From Kiritimatiellia bacterium (GTDB lineage Bacteria > Verrucomicrobiota > Kiritimatiellia > RFP12 > UBA1067), in the NCBI GenBank assembly GCA_028701555.1, contig JAQVQN010000123.1, positions 1 to 7,085 on the forward strand: DNA of 7,085 nt. Reading direction: 5' to 3'. Positions 1 to 4,915 of this stretch are shown here, piece after piece. A program made the translations under genes and the position numbers. Numbering within the stretch: the first letter of the stretch is position 1; every line of letters starts with the position of its first letter. The notes under the pieces were generated by a model. The model was not told the DNA's origin and ran no database searches. It saw only the letters and a program-made list of their open reading frames with translations.

Positions 1-562
1 GGTGTTGCCGTTCGATGGTCCCTTGGGGCGGGCGGTGATGCAGACGTTCATGAAAAGGGTGGCGGAAAATCCGGATGTAAAGGTGCTGGATTTGCCGAAC
101 GGCAGCGCTAGCGACCGAATGGTCGCGCGTTTCCTGCGCGAACGGGCCGGTACGAACCGGCAAATCAGCAACTCACTTTTGAAGCGGGTCGCGCGTGAAC
201 AGCAAGCCGAGAAGTTGGCGGTCATGAAGGGCGGCGTCACGACGATTGAGGTTTCGCCTGTGACGATGGTTGATCCGGTCGGCGCGTGTTTGGGCACGGT
301 CACGGGTTCCATGACACCGCCGAAGGTGAACCCGGTCAGGGTCAAGATCGGGTTCGACGCCAAGTTCTTGGACATCAACAACGCATTCGCGACGATCACC
401 AGTGTCAAAGGCTTTGGCGAGGCTACGAAACAGGTCGGCCAGTCGTTGGGCGATCAGCTCATGGCGCTGGTCACGTTGCGCAACATCGCGCTGATTGTTG
501 CGGCGCTTATTGTGATCGCCGTGCTCTTTAAATTCTTCAGTCTGATGTTCAGGGTTCGTTAA
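1..562 (+). CDS. 5'-truncated membrane-anchored protein, possibly CsgG-like fold
   Basis: The frame is open from the first base of the window, so the true start is probably upstream; the GTG at 2 is not backed by any visible ribosome site. Of the 186 visible residues, the last ~27 (about 160-181) form one strong hydrophobic segment (NIALIVAALIVIAVLFKFF), followed by a short FRVR tail, so the protein is anchored by its C-terminus. The soluble part has a helix (about 6-22), an Arg-rich helix (38-72) and a strand-rich part (78-135) ending in 'NNAFATITSVKGFGEA' and another helix. This order (helix, degenerate 'vvdr'-like strand, charged helix, then strands and a final helix) is loosely reminiscent of CsgG/FlgT/LPP20-type envelope proteins, but that is a fold guess without diagnostic residues. 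It sits 20 bp before the lipoprotein gene at 583 and is probably cotranscribed with it. I do not recognise a named family. Confidence 0.75.
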   Translation, partial: VLPFDGPLGRAVMQTFMKRVAENPDVKVLDLPNGSASDRMVARFLRERAGTNRQISNSLLKRVAREQQAEKLAVMKGGVTTIEVSPVTMVDPVGACLGTVTGSMTPPKVNPVRVKIGFDAKFLDINNAFATITSVKGFGEATKQVGQSLGDQLMALVTLRNIALIVAALIVIAVLFKFFSLMFRVR

Positions 563-569
563 AGCAAGC

Positions 570-574
570 GGAGG
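570..574 (+). promoter_or_regulatory. Ribosome binding site of the lipoprotein gene
   Basis: GGAGG lies 8 bases before the ATG at 583, just after the stop codon (560-562) of the preceding gene. It fixes the lipoprotein start and supports translation as the second gene of a two-gene unit. Confidence 0.75.
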
Positions 575-582
575 ATAACAAT

Positions 583-1470
583 ATGAAACAGTTGATTCAT
601 TTGAGTTTTGTCGCTGGTCTGGCGCTGATGTTGGCCGGCTGCCGTACGGTTGACACCAAGGCGACGGGTTATCAGAGTGTGACGAGCCAAGGTCAGCCGG
701 TAGTCGCTAGTCCGGGGTCGGTCACGACGCAGCAGCCGGTGCAGGTCAAGGGCGTCGGAGCGCGGCCTGACGCGGTGGATCTGCGGCCGGCGCAGACCCA
801 GACGGCCACGGCCTCGGCGGTCTTGGAGCAGATGCGGGTGCTGGTGCGGGCATCGGCTGCGGGCGCGGACGCGGAGAAGGTGGCGACACTGCTGGGCAGC
901 GGGGTGCAGGGCGCGCTGGCGGCCGCAGGTTACCGGGTGGTCTACGACGGTAAGGCTGAGATCGTGGCGGATCTGGGCGTGACGTGCGAAGCGCTCAACG
1001 CGCGTGGCACGCGCGTGGTCTACAAAGGAGATGCGGATGTGTCGGTCACGCGCACGCCAGAGCTGAATGTTATAACCGGGCAGCAGATGAAAGACATGGT
1101 GGCGCGCAACCGCTTTGACGTGAGCGGTGCGCCGGGGCGCGGGGCCGGGGACGCGCTCAAGAGTGTGGCTGACAAGATGTCGGCGGTTGTCTCGCCGTGG
1201 CTGGCGGACGCCTGCCTGAAGGTCGGCGGGAAGTTGGAAATCTGCATTGTGACCATAGCCAACGCATGGTTCCTGAGTCCGCACTCGGACTATCCCACGC
1301 TCTTTGTGCAGCGTGTGCGCGCGATGGACGGCGTCTATGACTGCACCATACTCGCGACCGATAACGTCAACAAGACTTTGCAGGCGCGGGTGGTTTATGA
1401 CAAGGACCGCTACCCGGACGGTATTGTGAACCGGTTGTATACGATTAAGGAGCTGAACATTCATCGGTGA
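583..1470 (+). CDS. Outer-membrane-type lipoprotein of unknown function, 295 aa
   Basis: The N-terminus is a textbook lipoprotein signal: K2, a hydrophobic run (about 4-16) and the lipobox LAGC at 17-20, giving a lipidated Cys20. The +2 residue is Arg, not Asp, which in the E. coli Lol rule would favour outer-membrane sorting. Residues 21-75 are a low-complexity Ser/Thr/Gln/Pro/Val linker. Residues about 78-210 form a mixed alpha/beta region: a helix (78-115), then strands 'GYRVVYDGKAEIVADLGVTC' and 'RGTRVVYKGDADVSVTRT', then a helix (187-208). Residues 215-295 look like a second small alpha/beta domain (KLEICIVTIANAWF ... YTIKELNIHR). The 'AD-strand, strand, helix' order resembles CsgG/LPP20-like modules, but I see no diagnostic motif and do not assign a family. 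The start is supported by GGAGG at 570-574. A long antisense frame covers the gene but is a shadow, since the sense frame has signal, lipobox and ribosome site. Likely partner of the membrane-anchored product encoded just upstream. Confidence 0.88.
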   Translation: MKQLIHLSFVAGLALMLAGCRTVDTKATGYQSVTSQGQPVVASPGSVTTQQPVQVKGVGARPDAVDLRPAQTQTATASAVLEQMRVLVRASAAGADAEKVATLLGSGVQGALAAAGYRVVYDGKAEIVADLGVTCEALNARGTRVVYKGDADVSVTRTPELNVITGQQMKDMVARNRFDVSGAPGRGAGDALKSVADKMSAVVSPWLADACLKVGGKLEICIVTIANAWFLSPHSDYPTLFVQRVRAMDGVYDCTILATDNVNKTLQARVVYDKDRYPDGIVNRLYTIKELNIHR

Positions 1471-1497
1471 AGCTAAGCCGGGACAAGGGACGCTACG

Positions 1498-1691
1498 GCA
1501 TACGGGACGATGCGCACGAGTGTGACGCTCAGGGGTATTGGCCGATGCGCAAGAGCTCGTTTACCATTCGACAAGCTCATGGTCGCCTGAGTACCGGCTA
1601 AACGAGCAAAGTGCGCCCTGGCCAACACCCGCTTCGCTTTTAGGGGTGAATGGTGCGGCTAAACGATCAAAGTGCGCCCTGTCCCGTATGC
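1498..1691. repeat. Nested long inverted repeat (hairpin-like element)
   Basis: Outer arms 1498-1517 and 1672-1691 are complementary: 11 straight pairs (gcatacgggac with gtcccgtatgc), a 3-base internal mismatch (gat opposite cct), then 6 pairs. Inner arms pair 1533-1543 with 1620-1630 (10 of 11), again gat (1544-1546) opposite cct, then 1547-1551 with 1612-1616, and 1555-1563 with 1599-1607 (9 pairs). A small apical stem ctca/tgag (1576-1579 with 1588-1591) closes the loop. The order is nested, so the whole stretch can fold into a long interrupted hairpin in RNA or ssDNA. It lies in the gap between two operons, starting 28 bases after the lipoprotein stop. It has no U-tract, so it is not a normal intrinsic terminator. 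It could be a dispersed palindromic element, a structured RNA or an old inverted duplication. Confidence 0.75.
1595..1647. repeat. 61-bp tandem repeat, copy 1
   Basis: Left block 1595-1620 (26 bp, starting cggctaaacga) and right block 1632-1647 (cttcgcttttaggggt) flank an 11-bp core at 1621-1631 (gccaacacccg). Copy 2 lies exactly 61 bp downstream: the left block differs at one base (g1606 versus t1667), the right block is identical, but the core is entirely different. The core of this copy is complementary to 1533-1543 upstream. Confidence 0.85.
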
Positions 1692-1708
1692 TCTTCGCTT
1701 TTAGGGGT
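1656..1708. repeat. 61-bp tandem repeat, copy 2
   Basis: Left block 1656-1681 and right block 1693-1708 match copy 1 (25 of 26 and 16 of 16 bases) around a different 11-bp core at 1682-1692 (tcccgtatgct). This core is complementary to 1498-1507 at the far left of the intergenic region, whereas copy 1's core pairs with the nearer left element. Confidence 0.85.
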
Positions 1709-1720
1709 TGTTCGGAACGC

Positions 1721-1747
1721 AACTAATGCACTAATGAACTAACGCAC
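1721..1747. repeat. Pair of 11-bp direct repeats
   Basis: aactaatgcac (1721-1731) and aactaacgcac (1737-1747) match at 10 of 11 bases, with start points 16 bp apart, and an extra partial ctaatg lies between them. They sit between the 61-bp repeats and the next gene, about 100 bp before its start. They could be a direct-repeat binding site or the decayed edge of the repeat element. The rest of 1748-1838 shows nothing I can name. Confidence 0.5.
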
Positions 1748-1838
1748 TTCCTTTTCGCTCTGGCCCGCATCTGCGAAGCTTGATGGGTGGTTTGGGGAGG
1801 GAAGGATTTATGATTGGCGAGTGATGAGTAGTGAAAAG

Positions 1839-1846
1839 AAGGAGGT
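1839..1846 (+). promoter_or_regulatory. Ribosome binding site of the LA_2272-type gene
   Basis: AAGGAGGT is a near-perfect Shine-Dalgarno sequence placed 4 bases before the ATG at 1851. It decides the start in favour of 1851 over the in-frame GTG at 1821, and the resulting N-terminus is a proper signal peptide. Confidence 0.85.
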
Positions 1847-1850
1847 TGAT

Positions 1851-2483
1851 ATGAGACGCAGTTTGGTGATGGCATTGTTTTTGGGGATGGGTTTGGCGGT
1901 ATGCGCGGGGCCGGACATGCGGACAGGGCGTCCGGCGGGTTCATCGCCGCCCTTGCCTGAGGGCACGGTGCCGCTGGCAACGGCGGTGACGCCGGTGTCG
2001 GTGCCGCCGGATGACGAGCCGGTAACGCCGTTGGCCGTGACTTTTTTGGAATGGGGCATACCCTTCTCGCGCGGGTGGGATGTCTACGGCATCAGGGTGA
2101 ACACCTGTATGCCCGGATGGGAGGCGGGGCACAACGACATTTACGGCATTGACGTGGGGCTCAGTGGCGAGATCACTGGCAATGCCGCCGGTATAAGCTG
2201 CAATTTCTTCGACAACATCTGCGAGAACTTTGGCGGCATACAGATAGGCGGGCTTTACAACCGCATACGGAATAACTCGCCGGCCGCGCTGCAGGTCACG
2301 TTCTTGCATAACCGTGTCAACGACATGAACGGGATGCAGGTCGGCGGCTGGAATGTGGCGAAAGGTTTCAGGGGTGTGCAGATCGGATTGGTCAATTATG
2401 CCGAGAGCGGCGGCGGGTTGCAGATCGGGCTGTGGAACCAGTGCGGTACGCACGCCTCGCCGATACTCGGTGTGGTGTATTAG
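1851..2483 (+). CDS. LA_2272-family surface-repeat protein, 210 aa
   Basis: The N-terminus (MRRSLVMALFLGMGLAVCAG) is a Sec signal peptide with a likely signal peptidase I site after AVCA; the Cys is not in a proper lipobox because Val precedes it. A Pro/Val/Thr-rich linker (about 22-62) leads to an aromatic strand (LAVTFLEWGIPFSRGWDVYG). From about 78 to 198 there are some eight imperfect repeats of about 12-18 residues with the pattern G-h-Q-h-G-h-x-N: VYGIRVN, IYGIDVGLSGE, AAGISCNFF, FGGIQIGGLYN, ALQVTFLHN, MNGMQVGGWN, FRGVQIGLVN and GGLQIGLWN. This 'GLQIGLxN' signature is typical of the LA_2272 surface-repeat proteins first named in Leptospira and seen in other diderm genomes. Their function is unknown; the alternating strands suggest a beta-rich exported structure. 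It is the first gene of a three-gene operon. Family assignment is by recognised motif, function is not inferred. Confidence 0.88.
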   Translation: MRRSLVMALFLGMGLAVCAGPDMRTGRPAGSSPPLPEGTVPLATAVTPVSVPPDDEPVTPLAVTFLEWGIPFSRGWDVYGIRVNTCMPGWEAGHNDIYGIDVGLSGEITGNAAGISCNFFDNICENFGGIQIGGLYNRIRNNSPAALQVTFLHNRVNDMNGMQVGGWNVAKGFRGVQIGLVNYAESGGGLQIGLWNQCGTHASPILGVVY

Positions 2484-2487
2484 GAGG
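2482..2487 (+). promoter_or_regulatory. Ribosome binding site overlapping the upstream stop codon
   Basis: AGGAGG begins inside the TAG stop (2481-2483) of the LA_2272-type gene and lies 7 bases before the ATG at 2495. This fixes the start of the 59-aa gene and points to translational coupling; the longer in-frame start at 2432 would overlap the preceding gene and lacks such a site. Confidence 0.8.
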
Positions 2488-2494
2488 ACAGGTT

Positions 2495-2674
2495 ATGAAT
2501 AGGCAGGAAGTTTTACAGGCGGAGCATCAGGAACGTGCGATGCGCGGGCGCATTGATTCGGCTTTGCCGTTGCTAGGGCGGCGGCGGCGCAAATACGGCA
2601 AGCTGATCTTTTTGGTGATTCTGTTGTTGGTCATTGCCGGCCTGGCAGGCTGGTTCATGTATGGCGCGAGGTGA
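2495..2674 (+). CDS. Small single-span membrane protein, 59 aa
   Basis: The protein has a charged N-terminal half (residues 1-36, with Arg-rich RRRRKYGK at 29-36) followed by one hydrophobic helix (about 37-56, LIFLVILLLVIAGLAGWFM) and a four-residue tail (YGAR). The positive cluster before the helix predicts an N-inside, C-outside topology by the positive-inside rule. There is no cleavage site after the helix, so it is an anchor rather than a signal peptide. It starts 11 bp after the LA_2272-type gene and ends 4 bp before the next start, so it is the middle gene of a tight operon. No family is recognised; size and context suggest an accessory membrane factor for its neighbours, which is inference. 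Confidence 0.82.
   Translation: MNRQEVLQAEHQERAMRGRIDSALPLLGRRRRKYGKLIFLVILLLVIAGLAGWFMYGAR
2668..2674 (+). promoter_or_regulatory. Ribosome binding site inside the end of the 59-aa gene
   Basis: GAGGTGA overlaps the last codon and TGA stop of the preceding gene and lies 4 bases before the ATG at 2679. It chooses this start over the upstream in-frame ATGs at 2634 and 2661. Confidence 0.65.
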
Positions 2675-2678
2675 CATT

Positions 2679-3110
2679 ATGCGGACGCGATTTGTTTCTG
2701 TGATACGCAGCCGCGCTTTCAAGATGCGGTTGTGGATCTGGTGCGGGGTGGCCGCGCTGTTGTTTGTCGCGGCCATGGCGGCTGCGTTGCTGTGGCTGGC
2801 GGGGCATCATCTGGTCACGACTGATCACGGTTTGGTGGTTGTGCCCAAACGCTATGTGCGTATGGGCGGCACCCGGGCGGACGTGCGCGGCTGGACCTGG
2901 GATGACGCGGTCGCGAATATTGATGTCAGCCACGCTTTGATCAGCGCCGGTTATGAGGATGTGCTGCCTGATCCGCCGGCGGAGCCTTCGGTGACGGAGC
3001 GCGCCGCTGTTAAAGCGCGTCAGCTCAAGGAGCAGGCACTGGAGGCAGGTACCAACACCTGGCAGAAGTTGAAGGAGAAATTAAGGAAGTCCGAGCCGGA
3101 AAAACCGTAG
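2679..3110 (+). CDS. Single-span membrane protein of unknown function, 143 aa
   Basis: A basic N-terminus (MRTRFVSVIRSRAFKMR) precedes one membrane helix (about 18-42). After it comes a compact domain, about 43-97: 'HHLVTTDHGLVVVPKRYV', a Gly-rich turn, 'TRADVRGWTWDDAV' and 'SHALISAGYEDVLP'. The 'T-x-D-G-hhhhPK' and 'DVRxWTxxDhxxxxxhxxALhxAGxxDhLP' pattern looks like a conserved small domain that I cannot name. Residues 98-107 are Pro-rich, and 108-140 form a highly charged helix (TERAAVKARQLKEQALEAG ... WQKLKEKLRKSEPEKP), probably amphipathic or coiled coil. The topology is likely N-inside, with the domain outside the inner membrane. It is the last gene of the three-gene operon, 4 bp after the 59-aa gene; the next gene is separated by 63 bp with its own possible promoter. 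Confidence 0.83.
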   Translation: MRTRFVSVIRSRAFKMRLWIWCGVAALLFVAAMAAALLWLAGHHLVTTDHGLVVVPKRYVRMGGTRADVRGWTWDDAVANIDVSHALISAGYEDVLPDPPAEPSVTERAAVKARQLKEQALEAGTNTWQKLKEKLRKSEPEKP

Positions 3111-3149
3111 GTGTTCTTTACGTGAAACAGCGTGGATTCAAGCGTGACT

Positions 3150-3155
3150 TATAAT
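3150..3155 (+). promoter_or_regulatory. Possible -10 box of a queE promoter
   Basis: A perfect TATAAT lies 19 bases before the queE ATG, in the 63-bp AT-richer gap after the preceding operon. No good -35 hexamer sits at 16-18 bp upstream, so this is a candidate only. If used, the leader would be roughly 10-15 bases, consistent with the lack of a strong Shine-Dalgarno site. Confidence 0.35.
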
Positions 3156-3173
3156 TCGCAATAAAAAGAATTT

Positions 3174-3806
3174 ATGATTCAGGAACTGACATATCCGGTG
3201 GTTGAGATATTCGGGTCTATGCAAGGTGAAGGGTACAACACAGGGCAGCGGATGGTTTTCGTGCGTTTAGGCGGCTGTAATCTGGCATGCCCATGGTGTG
3301 ATACTGATTACAGCACCTACGCTATGCTTGACAGGTCGGAGATAGTTTCACGCGTAGCCGCTTTTGACTTGAAGTCAGTGTTGCTTACCGGCGGCGAACC
3401 CTTCATACAGCAGGAACTAGGTGCGTTGTTGTCTGATCTTAAAGAAGCGGGTTACTGGATCGGGGTTGAAACCAATGGTTTGAGAGCGCCTACTCCGGCA
3501 TGGTTGCGGAACATAGATTATCTGTCGGTCTCGCCCAAGGCGCTCTACGCCGATCTTTATGATGATGCCGGCATGGTGACCAGTGCGGACGAGGTGAGGA
3601 TCACTGTGGATGGTGACGTGCGCGCGTTTTGCGAGGACATGCGCCAGAGAATAGATGCAGAGCGCTACTATCTCTCGCCGTGTGAGCGTGAAGGGGTTTT
3701 TAACATAGCAGAGAGCGTGAGTCTCCTAGGCGAATTAAACAGCAGCCGTCTGCAAAGTAAATGGCAACTATCATTGCAGACGCATAAGCTGGCCGGGTTC
3801 CGTTAG
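3174..3806 (+). CDS. queE: 7-carboxy-7-deazaguanine synthase (radical SAM), 210 aa
   Basis: QueE converts 6-carboxy-5,6,7,8-tetrahydropterin to 7-carboxy-7-deazaguanine, the step that makes the deazapurine ring for queuosine (and for some DNA modifications), using S-adenosylmethionine and a 4Fe-4S cluster. Visible landmarks: the substrate-side start 'VVEIFGSMQGEGYNTGQRMV' (9-28), cluster motif C35-x3-C39-x2-C42 in GGCNLACPWCDT, the SAM-contacting TGGEP at 72-76, ETNG at 99-102, 'SVSPK' at 118-122 and the family's C-terminal 'LSLQTHKLAGFR'. The length is normal for the shorter QueE group. The ATG at 3174 has no strong ribosome site, but a later start would remove the conserved GSMQGEG segment. 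queC, queD and queF are not in the window, so the pathway must be completed elsewhere. Identification is by motifs and is firm. Confidence 0.95.
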   Translation: MIQELTYPVVEIFGSMQGEGYNTGQRMVFVRLGGCNLACPWCDTDYSTYAMLDRSEIVSRVAAFDLKSVLLTGGEPFIQQELGALLSDLKEAGYWIGVETNGLRAPTPAWLRNIDYLSVSPKALYADLYDDAGMVTSADEVRITVDGDVRAFCEDMRQRIDAERYYLSPCEREGVFNIAESVSLLGELNSSRLQSKWQLSLQTHKLAGFR

Positions 3807-3817
3807 CTTTTGGAATG

Positions 3818-3859
3818 CCGTCAAGGCCGGCAGACAGCAGGTTGTGCTGACATTGACGG
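3818..3859 (+). other. Inverted repeat downstream of queE, weak terminator candidate
   Basis: ccgtcaa (3818-3824) pairs with ttgacgg (3853-3859), and inside it cagca (3835-3839) pairs with tgctg (3845-3849) around a 5-base loop. The two stems are nested and 11 bases after the queE stop. There is no T-run after the outer stem, so intrinsic termination is doubtful; it may be a structured 3' end or chance. Confidence 0.3.
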
Positions 3860-3877
3860 GGTGGCGGAATGCAAGAA

Positions 3878-3886
3878 TGCTAAAAT
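3878..3886 (+). promoter_or_regulatory. Possible extended -10 promoter of the L,D-transpeptidase gene
   Basis: TGcTAAAAT fits an extended -10 element (TGnTATAAT, one mismatch in the hexamer) 41 bases before the ATG at 3928. A TTGACG lies upstream at 3853-3858, but the 22-base spacing is too long for a standard pair. It is the only promoter-like signal in the 121-bp gap. Confidence 0.35.
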
Positions 3887-3927
3887 GCAGCATGGCGGCG
3901 CGGGCGAACTCTTGATATTCTTTGGTC

Positions 3928-4869
3928 ATGGGTTTTAAGAAAGCATTGCTTGGCATTACATTGTTGGTGGCCGTATCGGCCATGGCGCAAGAGGCGTCCG
4001 AAAAACGGTTTGTTAATTATCGGCAAGGTTTCAACACGGACACACTGGCCTTGCAGGTTCTACTGGACCGGCAGCATCTTTCCTGCAATTGCGCGGATGG
4101 TTTTTGGGGGCCGCGTACCGAAATTGCGCTGGTCACATGGCAGACGCTAAATGGTGTGCCTGTGACGGGTGTGCCTGACGCGGCTTTGCTGCTTCAACTG
4201 GGCGGCGATACGAATGTGCTGATACGTTACACGGTGACGTCCAACGATCTGGCGGCGGTGGGGCCCGTGCCTGTGGCTTGGGAGGATCGGGCGCGCATGC
4301 AGTCGCTGACCTACGAGACGGTGCAAGAGATGCTGGCAGAGCGCGGACACACTTCGCAAAGAGCGTTGGAACGTCTGAATCCGGGTGTGGCGTGGCCGAA
4401 TCCGCCGCCCGGAACGGAAGTGGTTTTGCCTAATTGTTCTTATGATAAGCCGGAGAAGGCCGGCTCGATACGGATAGCACTGGAGCGGCGCGAAATAACG
4501 GCCTTCAACAGCGAGGGTTTGCTCATCGCGCTTTTTCCCTGCTCGATAGCCCGTAACAAGAGCCACCGCCCGGCAGGCGAAATGAGCGTAATGGCCATCG
4601 CGCCCAATCCTAATTACACTTACGATCCCAAGTTGTTCAATCCCGGCAGCGAAAAAAAAGCAAAGCTGGTGATACCGCCGGGGCCGAACAATCCGGTTGG
4701 CATGGCGTGGATCGGACTTTCTTTGCAGGGCTACGGCATACATGGCACACCGATTCCGGAGCACATCGGCAGGGCCGAGTCACGCGGCTGTTTCCGGCTG
4801 GCTAACTGGAATGCGGTGAAACTGTTGAACATGGTTGAGATAGGGACTCCGCTGGTCATCGAAGAGTAG
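3928..4869 (+). CDS. Exported L,D-transpeptidase (YkuD) with peptidoglycan-binding domain, 313 aa
   Basis: Residues 1-20 (MGFKKALLGITLLVAVSAMA) form a Sec signal peptide with an AMA|Q cleavage site, so the enzyme works in the periplasm. Residues about 30-93 match a PG_binding_1 domain (TLALQVLLDRQ, DGFWGPRTEIALVTWQ). Residues about 99-170 look like a degenerate LysM-type region ending 'ALERLNPG ... PPGTEVVLP'. The C-terminal part (about 179-313) is a YkuD catalytic domain: H272 in GIHGTP, then S285-R-G-C288 (ESRGCFRL), with Cys288 as nucleophile. Such enzymes make 3-3 cross-links between meso-diaminopimelate residues or attach proteins to peptidoglycan. The usual SHGC is SRGC here, a variation tolerated in the family. 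ATG 3928 is chosen; a TTG two codons upstream is possible. No strong ribosome site is visible. It is followed after 46 bp by a membrane glycosyltransferase. Confidence 0.93.
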   Translation: MGFKKALLGITLLVAVSAMAQEASEKRFVNYRQGFNTDTLALQVLLDRQHLSCNCADGFWGPRTEIALVTWQTLNGVPVTGVPDAALLLQLGGDTNVLIRYTVTSNDLAAVGPVPVAWEDRARMQSLTYETVQEMLAERGHTSQRALERLNPGVAWPNPPPGTEVVLPNCSYDKPEKAGSIRIALERREITAFNSEGLLIALFPCSIARNKSHRPAGEMSVMAIAPNPNYTYDPKLFNPGSEKKAKLVIPPGPNNPVGMAWIGLSLQGYGIHGTPIPEHIGRAESRGCFRLANWNAVKLLNMVEIGTPLVIEE

Positions 4870-4915
4870 ACTTGAATTCGCGGTTGCCAAAGGCGCGGTA
4901 TGACTGGGTAATGAA

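Noticed and set aside
559..1464. A 301-codon antisense open frame over the lipoprotein gene
   Set aside because: It mirrors the sense gene, is rich in His/Arg as antisense frames of GC-rich genes usually are, and has no signal, motif or ribosome site; the sense frame has a lipobox and GGAGG.
1498..1691. The long inverted repeat as an integron attC site
   Set aside because: I found no RYYYAAC/GTTRRRY core pair at the ends of the stems, no integrase and no cassette-like spacing of genes.
1595..1708. The two repeats with variable cores as a mini CRISPR array
   Set aside because: The variable part is only 11 bp, the flanks are unequal (26 and 16 bp), and the cores match the adjacent left arms, so they are stem partners rather than spacers. 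No cas gene is present.
1538..1726. A 62-codon frame within the intergenic repeats
   Set aside because: It simply reads through the 61-bp tandem repeats in two different frames, has no ribosome site and no protein-like pattern; the DNA signal is the repeat, not the peptide.
1809..1814. TATGAT as a -10 box for the surface-repeat operon
   Set aside because: The nearest -35-like TTGATG (1780-1785) is 23 bases away and there is no extended -10, so the match is too weak to list.
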